Source of the DNA: Haemaphysalis longicornis
Lineage: Eukaryota > Arthropoda > Arachnida > Ixodida > Ixodidae
DNA length: 64,000 nucleotides
Assembly: GCA_013339765.2 (NCBI GenBank)
Contig: CM023448.1
Span: 286,370,817-286,434,816 of the forward strand
Reading direction: 5' to 3'
Part shown: piece after piece, positions 44,985 through 56,798 of the stretch
Layout of the letters: each line of letters starts with the position of its first letter
How positions within the stretch are numbered: position 1 is the stretch's first letter
The notes under the pieces: generated by a model
The model's input: only the letters and a program-made list of their open reading frames with translations
Database searches by the model: none
What the model was told of the DNA's origin: nothing
Translations under genes and position numbers: made by a program

Positions 44985-45107
44985 CTTTCTGAGCGTGCAC
45001 TGAGTGTTGTAGTAGTCAGGCACCGGACAAGTATTCCACCAGGTTAAAGGCCCGCATGAAGTTTTGGCCACAGCGACGCAGCGCCATCTTGTGGCAGAGA
45101 TCATACA
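44985..45107 (-). CDS. Candidate internal exon of the unknown minus-strand gene
   Basis: Bounded on the minus strand by TTTGTTCCAG and by AGAAAG/GTAAATG, a consensus donor; length 123 bp, a multiple of three. One frame is open throughout (CMISATRWRCVAVA and so on to YYNTQCTLRK) and joins in phase to AFFACLDK at 41953. A second frame reads more protein-like at first (YDLCHKMALRRCGQNFMRAF, then NLVEYLSGA) before a TGA near 45020. One small indel would link the two, so a frameshift or sequence error is possible. Confidence 0.35.
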
Positions 45108-45226
45108 CTGGAACAAAGTGGTACCACCATTAACATTAGCAATCACCTCAGCCTTTCACAAACAATGGACCTAGAAGCACAGAAGTTGATTGCAGTGATG
45201 TGATTGGTCAGTAATTTTGCCGCAGT

Positions 45227-45335
45227 TTTTGGAACAGCAACATGGGATTTTAGAGCAGCCAAAAAAGGGTACTTTGGAATAACAAAACAGGCTTTTGGAG
45301 CAGCAAGAAGCATGCCTTGGAGCAGTAAAATGGGC
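45227..45335. repeat. Degenerate minisatellite, about 20-24 bp units
   Basis: About five imperfect units built on TTTTGGAGCAGCAAAA (for example TTTTGGAACAGCAACATGGG, TTTTGGAGCAGCAAGAAGCA, CTTGGAGCAGTAAAATGGGC). Confidence 0.6.
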
Positions 45336-45475
45336 TTCAGCATAGAAAAACAGCCCACAGAAATACCACACCCCAATTTTTTGAAGCACAGGGAAACCTA
45401 TTCATGAAAATTTGCAGAAGCTCTCAAGTGGGGAGTTGTACTGATAAATACGTAAGCCACCCTGCTGCACACTGA

Positions 45476-45940
45476 GGCATTTTAAAAGTTGGCTTCACTG
45501 TTGTGCACAAATGCATTGCTAAGAATGCGTTTTTTTTTTTCAACGGCAATATAAGCAGTCTGATGTCGACCTATGAAGGCCCCGTTGCCATTTATTAAAC
45601 ATCTCAATAAAACCCCATGTATCTCTACAAAGCACTACACACGCACCTTCTGAAGTCGGCTTCACCACTATACACAGATACATTGCTGGGAAGACATTTT
45701 TTTTTCTCAGAGGAAATATAAGGAAAGCTGATATCAAAGTATGATGACCATGTACCGTTTATTAAATATCTCCATAAGACCCTATGTATCCCTGTTAAAC
45801 ACTGTGCACCAAGCCCCTTTAAAGTTTGCTCCACTAATTTGCACAAATTGATTGCTTGGAAGACATGTGTCAGGGGCAAATTGGTTTTATATGAAAATAT
45901 GAAGGGCTTGGGGCCTTTTATTCATAGCATTTTCTTTGCA
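45476..45940. repeat. Tandem repeat, about 167-bp unit, 2.5-3 copies
   Basis: Landmarks recur in order: GGCTTCACTG / GGCTTCACCA / TTGCTCCACT (45492, 45658, about 45826), CATTGCT followed by AAG, a T run, TTTATTAAACATCTC / TTTATTAAATATCTC, and ATGTATC. Units have diverged. Confidence 0.75.
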
Positions 45941-47229
45941 GCAAAAGTGTGTCACATCAAGCATTACACATGATAGACGGATTTTCTGGCTGAGTCTAAA
46001 ATAGTACATGTTATGCTCACACATCCTATCAGAACTCGTACGAGAAAATTTGCGCATGTCTTTTGATAAGTTGCCAAATGTAAATGAAATGGTGGGGTCA
46101 CATCTACAAAGCAATCGAAAGCCTTTGTTCCAAAATAACTGACAAAAGCAACCTGTGATTCACATAATGTTGAAGCTTAAATTTAGATGGCAAAAATTTT
46201 GCTGTAGTTGAACACATTTAAATCAAGTTTGTTGAGCGAAAGCTCGGTTTTTGTGTCAAGAGCGCACAGTGAACATGCACACAACTGAACCTCAAGACAA
46301 AACACAGATGCTGCTCGGCGCAGTAACGCGCAAGGTGCGAAAGCACAGTAAACTTGGATGCAACCAGTGCCCCGCATCCTTTCCTGATGGCACCCCCCCC
46401 CCCCCCTTCTTCGTTCTTTCATCTATCCCCCTCGCCATGCCCCTCCTTAGTCTTTGGAACAAAAGCGCACGGGCGCTGGCTTGACCTTGGCTGAGCTTGA
46501 AGGTCAGATTGACTCTACGAGCCATTTCCTAGTTTTGTAGCTGGAGCAATTAAACTTCTGCATCCACCCTCACATGCATGCATTATTAGCACCATTTATT
46601 CGCACCCACCCTCTTACCCACCCTCTCACGCATCAAAACCTGCGTAATATAAGAGAAAAACATCCTTGTACGAAATCTACAGTTTCCTATCAGCGAAGTT
46701 ATCTACCTTCCGCATTTGCAAGCTTCAATGGTCCAACGCAACCACGCCAAACGGAATCAGGTAATAGCTATCCTTGCAGGCAGTGGGCATTAAGAGATAG
46801 CAGCAGCCTTCACTTATAACACACGGCATTTGGCTAAATTATTTTCTAAGCGCAAACAGGAGATAAAAAAAAAAAAAACGAAAGTGACACGATGTCGTCC
46901 TATCTCTTCTTTCTTTTCTGTCGTGTTGCTTCCATAGATTTTCCAACAGGCTTCCTTTCCTTTACGCACAAATGAAGGAAGAAAGGCTGCGAGTGTGTGA
47001 TGAGCGATGTCGTTCAGCTGCAAAATCCCACGAGCTCGGGCGGTTCGTTTTATGCGCAAAAATCACAAAAAGCAAGGTTTGGCGCAGGTTCGCCGCAGAT
47101 TACGTGAAATGAAGCAGGATTTAGGAGGACTTCTCTCCTGGCACCGGTAGGTGCACTCGGCACAGCAAGCGATGCATTGTTGTCCCGAACGCAAAATGCT
47201 GTTGAAATCATGCTCGCTCACCATTTTCT
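45941..47229. other. No gene recognised
   Basis: Non-coding by appearance. Includes a C run near 46395, CACCCTCTTACCCACCCTC-type text near 46606, and a possible minus-strand AATAAA near 46588 that could serve the exon at 47230-47287. Confidence 0.4.
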
Positions 47230-47287
47230 TCAGGTGCGGTTCTTATTCTCTTCGTGATACCTGTGCAGGAAGTCCTGTTTCTTCACT
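47230..47287 (-). CDS. Candidate terminal coding exon, unknown protein
   Basis: On the minus strand TTTCTTTTATGTTTGTGCAG is a strong acceptor (pyrimidine-rich, CAG) ending at 47288. The exon then reads, after one base, VKKQDFLHRYHEENKNRT and TGA (47232-47230). Charged, helical text like this looks like a protein C-terminus. The gene is not recognised and no upstream exon was identified. Confidence 0.35.
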
Positions 47288-48775
47288 CTGCACAAACATA
47301 AAAGAAATAAAAGCATTAGAGTTCATCAGTTACCCTTACGTTTCTAGCTGAAACCTCTCAACCGCACATCATACATGTAGCTAACACTGCAAATAAAATT
47401 GTACATTCCACATATAGCCAGATACACCGCAAATAAAATTGCATGAAAGGCACAGCTTGCGCACAGAGTGGTTTCTGGTATTCCACAGCTTAGAAAATTT
47501 TGTAGAGAGAAAAAAATCAGGGCCACTCCACTCTGTGAAGGTGGATAACCAGCGGAGCTGTTTAAAATGACGCGTGACTGCGAAATTTTCGTCCGCTATA
47601 GACGCGAAAACCGGACTCGGTACGCGAGACCCAGACGTCATTTCTGCAGGGAACAATCGATTATGTTTTTATTATCTTTACTACCACAATTACCCCATTG
47701 TGATGGCAACATGTAGCAAAGTAATTCTGCAGTGGTAGGCACAAAGGCTATTAAATTTTGTCCAATTTTCTGCCGCTACTCCCAGTAGGTGGGCAGAAAA
47801 AGCTTAGCGGAACAAAATTGCCAAAAAACTTGTGTGCCTTGAAGTGCGCAGCTCACAAGCTGCCCGTCTGGCTCATTTATTAGCGACATTTCATTAATAA
47901 TGCGTAAATTAGTGGCAAAAATGCCCCCGCGATGCGTACCAAGCACAGTCAAGGCAAAAGAGCGGCCGCGCCAGGCGCGCCGTGATCGGCGCGCACACGT
48001 CAGAGGGGGTAAAGGCGGACCGCGCGCCGCAATCGCTGAGTGCGAGGGTACGTTTCTGCAAATTGCATTTATTCTGCAAATAAAAATTTAGTATTGATCA
48101 TACTTTTATTATTACAAACACTTCCGCAAGATGCACATGCGCGCTAAATATTATTACGACGTAAATATAAAACATAATGGCAGAAAATAAACGTAACACT
48201 TTTCTTCTTTTTTGCCATTTCATCCAGCACCGGCACGAGATAAAATTAACAAATGCAACAATGTTCGAACAGTGACCACTTACAAAATTCGGCGATTTTT
48301 CTCCCCGATTAACCAAGATTTGTACAGCCTATTGTGCAAGCATGCAAACAAGGGTCTGCTCCCGGCCTAATATCTGTAGATAGACTTCGATATTCAGGAA
48401 TACAGGTACTTCAGCAAAACATTGTTGGGCAAATTTGTGCATACTTGCTTCGAAAATTAGAGCGCGTTAAGCATAACGACATAGAAGAATCACGAAGGGA
48501 CAGACGCTTGTCCCGTCGTGCTTCCTCTGTGTTGCTGTGTTTTTCGCACTCTTAACTTTTAGAACAGGTACCGTGAAGTTCCGAGAGAACGCCCTCTCCT
48601 AAACATCGCCCCCCCCCCCCCCCCCCCCTTTTAGGGGTGAAATATTCAGTTTACTAAAAGACCCCAAAGATTGCCCACCTCCCAAAACGATGGATTTAGC
48701 GCCGGTGAGGGAACAAAACAAACGCGATTCACCAACTCATGTGTTGATGCGGCCACTTATTTGTCCTTTCCGCAC
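47288..48775. other. No gene recognised; GC-rich patch near 47.95-48.05 kb
   Basis: A short CpG-rich patch holds an Arg-rich frame (47900-48091) and GAGG/GTACGT, a possible splice donor near 48045. Could be a promoter or first exon, but support is thin. A C run follows near 48609-48628. Confidence 0.35.
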
Positions 48776-49025
48776 TTTCATTTCATTTCATTTCGTTTAT
48801 TATACCCTTAAAGGGCCGAAGGAATTACATATAGGCAGGGTGGGAGGGCAGGGAACAATTTTTACAGAAATACAATTAAATCTACATATTGTTAAAAAAG
48901 ACACAAAAAACACGGCGCGCATTAAAGATCCCCAGGTGGTAAAAATTAATCCGGAGCCCTCCACTACGGTGTGCCTCATCACCTGCGTTGCGTCGGCGCG
49001 TTAAACTCTACAATCAATCAATCGA
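48776..49025. mobile_element. Retroposon 3' end plus SINE body fragment
   Basis: 48776-48870 reads, inverted, CCCTTTAAGGGTATAATAAA with a GAAAT repeat, the 3' end and tail of a retroposon. 48915-49010 (TTAAAGATCCCCAGGTGGTA, then CGGAGCCCTCCACTACGGTG) is the body of the tick SINE in plus orientation; the same text is at 51380-51420 and 61130-61200 on the minus strand. The tRNA head is missing. Confidence 0.6.
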
Positions 49026-49439
49026 TCACACAAAAAACACAAAAGCACGAAAGCACCAAAGTTTGAGAAATTGACTAAAGCAGTAACATCGCAAAATAAG
49101 TGTTAGGCTATGTTCAGACACCGACGCAAAAGCCATATCGTGATATATATATGGACGAAAAAAAAAAAAAAAAACGGCGTGTCACACAGTTCGGTTGGCT
49201 GAGACGTGAAATGACGTCATTCTTAAAAGTTATTACGACAGATGCGGCAACAGTCTGAAGCCGGCGTTACACAACTTTTCCACTGCAGTCTGCAGAGGCA
49301 GCAGTAGGTTCAAGCAGCACTAACTGAACAAAAAAGTTCAACAAATACATCTTGCGCAAACTATCATCATTACAGCAGTAGAACGTGAATGTTAATCTTG
49401 AGTGAGATTATCTCTTTCTAGTTTATCTCTAAAATGTTT

Positions 49440-49810
49440 ATCATCAGTTCAAGTGGCGATGTCGTCAGCAACGCGTTCCACAGGGTTACAACGTCAGGAA
49501 AAGAAAATATGAGCTAAATGCTGATGAACTGCCGGTAATAGGGGCTGTTGGACGACTGATTTAAACGGGATGAAATTCTGTAAGGTGGCCTCAGTAAAGC
49601 GTGCCCAGTTTGTGGCCAGTGATAGAATTTGTGGACAGGCATAGGCGGGCAATGACGCGGCGTGAGTGAAGAGTCGGGAGGGAGAGGGATAGCTTGAAAG
49701 CGGTGACACTGATATGGTTGGAATACTGCGATGTGATAAAACGGGCGGCGCAGTTTTGAATGGCTTCGCCCTGAACAGTTAGGTATGATTGTGATGGATG
49801 CCAGATGGAT
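49440..49810 (-). mobile_element. LINE RT C-terminal remnant
   Basis: The minus frame reads EAIQNCAARFITSQYSNHIS, then LPTLHSRRVIARLCL, the conserved end region of CR1/L2/Jockey-type LINE proteins (Q-x-x-A-A-R-F-I, then S-L-x-x-R-R). Short and broken; no RT core attached. Confidence 0.55.
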
Positions 49811-51300
49811 GCCATTTGACCCAAAAGTTCACCCATTTCGTATTTTTTTCGTGATATCTCCGCAGTTTTGGTTGGCGGTGCGGCCACTCTGGTAATTTAT
49901 CGCACCTGATCCGAAAGTTCACCCATCCCATATTTTTCACTTGATATTTCTGTACTTTGGGTGGCCGCTTCTTTCGGCCAAAATACGAAAGCGGGTAACC
50001 TGTCCTAAACTGCGCGCTGCGGAGCTTAAGGCCTCAACCGTCTCCCAAGCTATATCTCTCTCTCCCTATCTCGTTTTCAATCCTCAATTTTCCTCTCGTC
50101 CACTCCTCCTCATTTTATATGCAACGCCTATATGCCACCTCTGACAAAGCACCTCGGCTAACGGTTTTTTTTTTTTTTTCTATTAAATAAACGCCTCGCC
50201 TTCTCTTCCCACAGCTTTTGCTGAAGAAGAAAAAAAAATGCAATTTATGCTAGGTCCTGACGCAGTCATTCTCGTCAGCGTGAATTGATTATTGCGCTCC
50301 GAAAAAAAATTTCGCTCGACGTGTCGGTACGAAAAGCGCAAACTTCGCTGAATCCAGCGCAGGGGTTTTAGAACTAAAATTCGGCGCTTTCTGGATACTT
50401 ATTGTTTCACCCATTGCGCTCATTCCTCGGAATTCGCCGCTTAGATACGTTTAAAAAGTTTTATAGATACGTGTGATGTGCCTCGAAGTAACAAAAAGCA
50501 CATAGATTATTTAATTTTGCTTCGCCTAGCACAAGAAATGCAAGGCTGCATAATCGTGGCGCGTGCGAGAAGTCAGCACTTTTCGTATTTAATCAGACAC
50601 GCCAATATTGTATTCTTGCTTCTTCCTTCACTCGCTTCTGCCGGCGTTGTAAATAGTAATGGCAGGATTCACAAAACTTGCGGTACACGGGGAAAAACGT
50701 TGCAACAACACAGGAAGCACATGCTACAGCACTTACTGGACTGCACGCACACGTTTAGCGCAAAATCGGCGCAGCGTTTTCCAGGTATAAGTATTAACAC
50801 TGCGATGCGGTGATATTAATAATTCAGTCGGCCAAGATATTTGATATTCCAGAACACACACGGGCGTGCAGGAGAATTTTTTTTAATGGAAGTGGGCGTC
50901 CTCGTTACTTTTATTGTTTAAAAGCACTGAAGCTGGTAGCAACATTATTAAAATTAAAGCCGTTCCACTCAATGTGAAAGCGGTCGCAAGTGCAGATCAG
51001 TGATTGGGCTGTAGCGCCGTTATCCGCTCACTGCTACCACCTTGGTTTTCGAAGCCTCTGTGGGACGCCGCTACGACGGTACACCATGTGGCTCAACTTG
51101 GGTCCAGCGAGCGAGCTACGACGACAAGGTGAGCCCCTAAAGTGCTCTGCACTTAAACCCAAATTAGTGACACAACAGCAACGTAGTCAAAACAACAAGT
51201 GGGAGGCGCTGAAGTGCTTAGCTTAAGTTTTTTTTTTTTTTTTTAAACCTTGTGCCCGAAATTGGAAGTTGCTATCCCCACTCATCCAACTTTTGCTTTA
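49811..51300. other. No gene supported
   Basis: Two imperfect copies of AAAGTTCACCCAT followed by a T-rich stretch (49824 and 49913) form a 90-bp duplication. A frame at 50990-51226 ends its Met-Trp start segment at CGACAAG/GTGAGC, a good donor near 51131, so a plus-strand first exon is possible but unproven. A T run ends the stretch. Confidence 0.35.
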
Positions 51301-51329
51301 GATAACAGATGAAGACAGCGGAATTAGAG

Positions 51330-51551
51330 GAATTCTTTGATTTATTGTTGGGGTTAACGCGCCGACGCAACGCAGGGCTCCGGATTAATTTTGACCACCT
51401 GGGGATCTTTAAACGTGCGCCGAAATCTCGTACACACGGGTGTTTTTGCTTTTCGCCTCCATCAGAAAAACGGCCGCCGCGGCCGGGAATCGAACCCGCG
51501 ACCTCGTTCTCAGCAGCGCAACGCCTTAGCCACTGAGCCACCGCGGCGGGT
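51330..51551 (-). mobile_element. Tick tRNA-derived SINE (Ruka-like), near full length
   Basis: On the minus strand the head is CCGCCGCGGTGGCTCAGTGG, with box A TGGCTCAGTGG at 51530-51540 and box B GGTTCGATTCC at 51486-51496, a polymerase III promoter. The body (CACGTTTAAAGATCCCCAGG type) and end with CGTCGGCGCGTTAACCCC follow. Reused in part at 48915, 52352, 59598, 60205, 61101 and 63520. The name Ruka is an inference from the described tick SINE. Confidence 0.85.
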
Positions 51552-52351
51552 TCCTCCGCAATCGAGCGGTTTGTGTCTGGGTTGGTGTGTTGCACAGACA
51601 ATGAGATGCCTACGACTAGGCAGCGAAAGGGACACCCACGTGTGTGTCCACTAGTATAGAGGTCGAAGCCCTCGAGGTGTTAACTCACTATGGGACGGAC
51701 GCATGTCGCTCGCTTGGAGGAAGAAGAGCGGAAACTTAAGGCATCAGCCCGAACAAAAGCGTGAATGGGCGCGAAAACCACGGAAAGCCGTTGCCGCCTC
51801 AAGTTCCAGCTGGTCGTGTAGCTGCGAATCCCTCTCGGATGAACAGCAACTGGCCCGCTTGGAAAGCCGACGTGGGCCAAATCACTCGTTCAGCTGAAAG
51901 GGCTTTCAGAGCGACATGTTCGACAGTATCGCACTTCTAAGCACCCGCTCATGACCGGTTGCCGGTTTATGCGTACACGGGTTGGGAGAGGAGGGCAGTA
52001 GGGTGGTTGAACGGGCACGCGCAGATATAGGTTTCATACCCTTACTGATGGCATGTCCGTTGTGTTGGCGTGAGGTTCAATGTGGCCGTCAAACAGCCCA
52101 ATGCGACCGGTCCGGTGTCGTCTGTGGTAGAGTGGATTGGGTTGGCGCGTTACTCAGAGTAAGATGCCTACCACAAGGGAGGGAAAGAGATATATCTACG
52201 TTTGTCCGCTAGGATAAAGCTCAGGTCTTCCCAATTTCATTCAGGCAATTGGCTAGGAAGTATGCTAAGTCGTAAATTACAAACAAACATGTTTTGTTTC
52301 GTTCACTACATGCAGGGTGTGCTGCTTTGCAGGTCACCCTACTTCACAGAG
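51552..52351. other. Unrecognised, with a diverged direct repeat
   Basis: The text GGTTGGTGTGTTGCACAGAC to GTCCACTAGTATA (51577-51658) has a diverged second version at 52137-52217 (GGGTTGGCGCGTTACTCAGA to GTCCGCTAGGATA), so about 560 bp may be a repeat unit. Opposing frames at 51680-51897 have no clear family. Confidence 0.4.
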
Positions 52352-52440
52352 TGGAAGGGCACTATTTTTTTGTTTTGTGCTTCCATCAGGAAAACTGCCG
52401 CCAAGGCGTGGAGTCGAACCCGCGTCCTTGCATTCTAACG
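52352..52440 (-). mobile_element. SINE fragment
   Basis: GTGCTTCCATCAGGAAAACT and GGAGTCGAACCCGCG (box B on the minus strand) match the SINE at 60205-60331. Box A is missing. The flank AACTGATGCCAGCAC after it also follows the SINE at 60343. Confidence 0.6.
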
Positions 52441-53403
52441 GAACTGATGCCAGCACTAACAATGGATCACCGAACTAAATCAGGAGGCTCACACGCTCCT
52501 CACGAGGATCACGCTCGCGTGCGCTCGGCTGGGCTTTCTGGTATCGGTCTACGGCGGATTAAAAAGCTTAAAACACATTTTTTTGACATGTCGGATCAGA
52601 CATACAATACCGGAGGTGTGCTCGTGGCGGTAATTTTAAACGGAGGAACACTATATATATAGTTAGAGCTTTGCTGTATACCCTAGCCTTCGAGCTTCGA
52701 TGATGCAAAATGGCCGATTGGCGCGGTACTCGCCACTCAGCCAGAACTACGGCTTGTCTGCAGTTTGGGCAAAAGAATTTCCACGAGCAATGGGCCTCTT
52801 TCACATGGCTTGCACACTACGTCATCACAACCCTTCCTTGTGACCCAATGCCAGCTTCTTCAGCGCTCCCAAAGATAAGAACATCAGGTAAGTGTGCAGC
52901 CTTTCACGGTGCTTGTGGGTCAAGAGCATGGCAGCAACCCTTACGTCAGTGCAGGCCATGTAGTACGTCTCCTCGTCTAGCAACGTGATACGTGAATGAA
53001 ATTGTTTTGCTTACATCATGTCTTGTCTACGGACCCCGCCATAAAGAAGGAAGACGGAAAAGCTTCCTTTCACGACGTTTCAGCTAATCACGTTTCTTGC
53101 ATTTTCGGTCCTTCGTTCCTTGCGCCAACACCAGGGGAACGAACCTCAATTTCCCTTTACTAGTGGCCGAAGGGCTATGCGTGCGTTTAAAGCACGTTAC
53201 TGTTGCGCGCACTAGGTTCAGGAATCAAGAAACGGAATCACGCATCGGATAAAGGGATAGTAAATTGTTCAGCGGCCACTTAGATGAGGAAGGGCCTGAA
53301 TAATGTGGGCGCTCGGCATTTCGTCAATATCCGCAAAGTTTTTTTTCTGGTACGTTGTATCCAACAGACGTTGCTAATCTACGTTGGTTTGTTTGTGGCG
53401 AAA

Positions 53404-53825
53404 GTTGAGGCATGATCATCATCAGCATCATTAACCCGCGTGTAATTTCACGAAAAACACGACGGGAGCCGTCAGACGACAGAAGAAAAGGAAGGCGATG
53501 CACGCCCACCGCATGCAACACGCCCACTGCCCACCGCCCACCGCGATGGAATTCGACGACTCACTTCCCGAGGTTGTGCTCAAGATACTTTCGTATCTAC
53601 CAGACGATCTTCCCGAAGTGATCGCCTGGGTGTCGTCGCAGCGATGGATGAAGCTGGCCTGCGGACGGCCCTTCTCCCTACCCCATGACGTGCATCCCCT
53701 CCGGGCACGGTGATCAGCCCGCAGCAAGCGCAAGAGATCCTGGAACGCGCCACCGTGCTGCTTACCCTACAAATCACAGCAGAAGCTGCAGACTTCGACA
53801 CCGGTGCTACGGCGTCAACGGGATT
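53404..53825 (+). pseudogene. F-box-like gene unit D (truncated)
   Basis: Leader, then ATG 53546: MEFDDSLPEVVLKILSYLPD, then VSSQRWMKLACG, a good F-box sequence, but altered bases near 53640 and 53663 put the frame into a stop at 53711-53713. Homology continues to about 53838, where coding text meets the next leader at GCGGCATTC, exactly as at the B-C junction of copy 1. Confidence 0.65.
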
Positions 53826-54889
53826 GCGGCATTCATCATCCTTAATCCGCGCGTAATTTCACGAAAAACACGACGGGCGCCGTCAGAAGACAGAAGAAAA
53901 AGAAGCCGATGCACGCCCACTGCCCACCGCCCACCACGATGGAATTCGACGACTCACTTCCCGAGGTTGTCCTCAAGATACTTTCGTATCTACCAGACGA
54001 TTTTCCCGAAGTGAACGCCCGGGTGTCGCAGCGATGGATGAAGCTGGCCTGCGGCCCTTCTCCGTACCCCATGAAGTGCATCCCCTCCGGGCACGGTGAG
54101 AGCCCGCAGCAAGTGCAAGCGATCCTAGACCGCGCCACCGTGCTGCTCACCCTACAGATCACTGCAGAAGCTACAGAGTTCGACACTGGGGTTACGGCGT
54201 CAACGGGATTGTGGCATTCGAAGCCCCTGGTGATTCCCGGCAGCGCAACCTCTCGTCGTGACATGGCGCGCATTGTAGAACACTGCAAATCCCTCACAGC
54301 CATCGTGCTCTACGGCCAGCACGGGCTCGCTGCGACCGACGTCCACACACCTCTGAGACGCTGCCCTCTCTCAGGAGGTTCTAACGTCGGACGACGTGGA
54401 GATTGGCGATGACGTTCTGCAGTAGCTGTGTGTTGCAGCTGCCCTCCGCTTGAGATAAACTCGGAGCACGTTCCCCGCAACTAACGCTGGGACTATCTTG
54501 GGAGCCCCCAACACCTCCGTATTTTGGCAGTGAATGTAATCTCCACCGCCGATTTGTGGCACATGTCGGAGAGTTGCCAGCGCTTCGAAGCGCTCGAAAT
54601 CGAGGTCGTTATAAAGGAAAACGAGATCAGCGTGGCAAAAGCTCTCCACGGTTTCCAGCAACTCAGGTCTCTGTGCGTGATCCTCGAGTGCGGGCAACGG
54701 TGGCTGGAAGGGCAGCTCGGTACGCCACCCTTACTGCACTGCTTCAAGTTGCCCCGTCTTGTTCTGGAGGAAGAGCAATTCCATCAACTCATTTTGCGCT
54801 TCTGCAAGACTATGCACCACATCGAAATCGACGTCAGCATGATTCCGGACTCGTGTCTTTTTTCCGCTGTCATTTTGCACGAAGGTTAA
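53826..54889 (+). pseudogene. F-box/LRR-like gene unit E (frameshifted)
   Basis: Starts ATG 53939 with a clean F-box (MEFDDSLPEVVLKILSYLPD, then ARVSQRWMKLACG), open to about 54350. A 2-bp gain near 54346 and changes up to 54480, including TAG at 54422, break it. The last 120 codons (54524-54889) are open again and match unit C (LHGFQQLRSLCVILECGQRW, then LPRLVLEEEQFHQLIL). Unit C and unit E are damaged at different places, so the ancestral gene was intact when duplicated. Confidence 0.65.
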
Positions 54890-56285
54890 ATGCTTGCACC
54901 TGTACGGCTTGAAGGGCAATACCTTTTTTTTAATTATATGCCAGATCCCCAGCTTTACTGGTGCCTCCCTTTACATCGTAGCCAACCCGGACGATTCCGT
55001 CAATCAGCTGATGTCTTTGATGTCTATCGTGTCTGCTGTTGACACGCTGGACAAATAACCGCGACGAAAGACACGGCTGGCGTGCAACGTGCTCTTTTCG
55101 TCGCCCGAAGCGCGAGACCGCATAATGCTGCCGGCAACCCCATTCAAAGACTACCCTGTTGTACTTACGTCCACGCAGCCCACCATGGATTTTAAGAGGC
55201 ACTGTTTCAAGTGCGGTGAAGTTACCGCGCCAACCTCAAAGGTGGAGACCTCGTTTCGGACTATGAGCACGACTATAGAGTACCTGACTCTGGACTTGAA
55301 CTGTGTGTGATCACTGACCAAGATAACTTATTGGAAGACCTGCGAGCCATACAGTTAGGAAAACTATCCATTGCGGCTGACACTCCGTGAAGAGAAAAAG
55401 TTCTGGTTTTGCTTGACTAAAGCTTTGTACTAGAATAGTTTAATGTTTAAATGAACGTGAACTACCCATAAATATTAAATACTTAAAAAAACACAGGCTC
55501 AGGCATCGCATTTAATTACCTCGGAAAAAATTCGGTCTCTCTCATCGATAAAGAAATCGAAGACGTGCTGCCTACGCACTGGCCTCCGTCGCCGGCTTAT
55601 ATTAACATCCTGAACAAAATGCTACATTTCTTTGTTAAATCTTTAGATTTTAGTGACCACGATCTCGATAAATGGAGGAGCGCATTCAGACATGCTGCAG
55701 TCGAATAGAACGTTTCTCGAACTGCAGTCTGCTGACATGGCGAACGCTGCAGCCCTTTGTACGACTTTTTGCAAAGAATTTAGTGGAAATGGAAAACAGT
55801 GCCGCAAGAGCATCGAACAAAGATACGTATTTGCTCTATTCCTCAGGTGGCAATAAATTGCTTCCTTAACTTTAGCTCAGTCATTCTCAGCCATGGATGT
55901 GCAGGGAGCCCGTGTAGAGAGGTGGCAAACGATGGGGAACCCATTGAAGCAGCGGGTCAAGGGGGGGGGGGGGGGGGGGGGGGGGTTAAAGAGGACATGT
56001 AAATTAACACAACTGGAGCGCAGAACAGGTTAAGCAAAGTGTCACATCCCTTTTTTTTTCGGCAGTTCATCAATACGCGGCAGAGTCGCACAAAAAGACT
56101 TGCATATCAGCTTCCGCATACAACCAGGTAAGGTTCTTTCTTTTCAAGTGTGCAAGCCCGGAAAAAAGCACACGCATACGTTGTAGGGAACTAACAGAAT
56201 TGTTCCATGGGAAGGGGGAATATTGATGCAGCTGAACCAAAATGCCTCAAGGCTCAGGGGCTGACTTTGCCTTTATTATATTAGC
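54890..56285. other. Duplicated 3' flank of the F-box unit
   Basis: Matches 16480-17206 and 21621-22320. Holds the short ORF below and a G run (about 55963-55984). No other gene. Confidence 0.6.
55125..55310 (+). CDS. Short conserved ORF, paralog of 16723-16908
   Basis: 61 codons from ATG 55125 to TGA 55310, same length as its paralog, with Phe for Leu and Asn for Asp; the extended frame adds one further change (Arg for Gly). No silent differences. CFKCGE is kept. Function unknown. Confidence 0.35.
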   Translation: MLPATPFKDYPVVLTSTQPTMDFKRHCFKCGEVTAPTSKVETSFRTMSTTIEYLTLDLNCV

Positions 56286-56323
56286 AGTAGTGCGGGCGAC
56301 AGCTGGTCGCTGTCACCCGCATT
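56286..56323. repeat. Hairpin, inverted relative to its paralog
   Basis: AGTAGTGCGGGCGACAGC, TGGTC, GCTGTCACCCGCATT. The central 17 bases are the exact reverse complement of those at 26505-26521. Confidence 0.85.
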
Positions 56324-56405
56324 GAAGGAGTTACAATTGTCGCGTCGCTCACGAAAGCCGCTCCACGTGGCTATCCCCTCAAAATTTGGAGTGGGGCTTG
56401 GGGCG

Positions 56406-56790
56406 GATGTTCGACTAAGGGCCCTAATCTCGACTGCATAAATTCACAGTGAATTCGCCATGCTTTTTGTGTAAGCAAAACGTAAGCTATCAGTGACGTG
56501 ATGCACGTATGGCTATGACGACATGCAGTGTATTTTTCCGCTTAGATTAGAAAGATTACCACCAAGCTATCAAATATTGCGCATAAAAGATAAAAATACT
56601 TGGCAGGTACTATAAAAATTAGGACGGCCGCTTAGGTTGGCAAGGGAAACACATTTCTTCAGGTTAAAATTGGCGTTAACACCATAAGGCGATCAAGTAA
56701 CGTTGATTCAAAACCGAGCGAAAGGTGGGTGTTGAGCTATAGAACATCACACAATCTTTTTTTTACCGTATCTATTCATGTCTTTGAATC
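56406..56790. other. No gene recognised
   Basis: Unique-looking AT-rich flank beyond the segmental duplication. Confidence 0.5.
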
Positions 56791-56798
56791 GTTTTTAG

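Larger units (their letters stand above)
52450..56405 (+). repeat. Segmental duplication, copy 2 (without the LTR elements)
   Basis: Collinear with 12490-26625, same orientation. It keeps the empty site of the Gypsy element (55591-55610) and lacks the gag-only element near 56280, so it shows the earlier state of both insertion sites. It has two F-box-like units against three in copy 1. Confidence 0.85.

Noticed and set aside
51486..51540. Minus-strand tRNA gene
   Set aside because: Same reasoning: a repeated SINE head with unpaired arms, present several times in the window.
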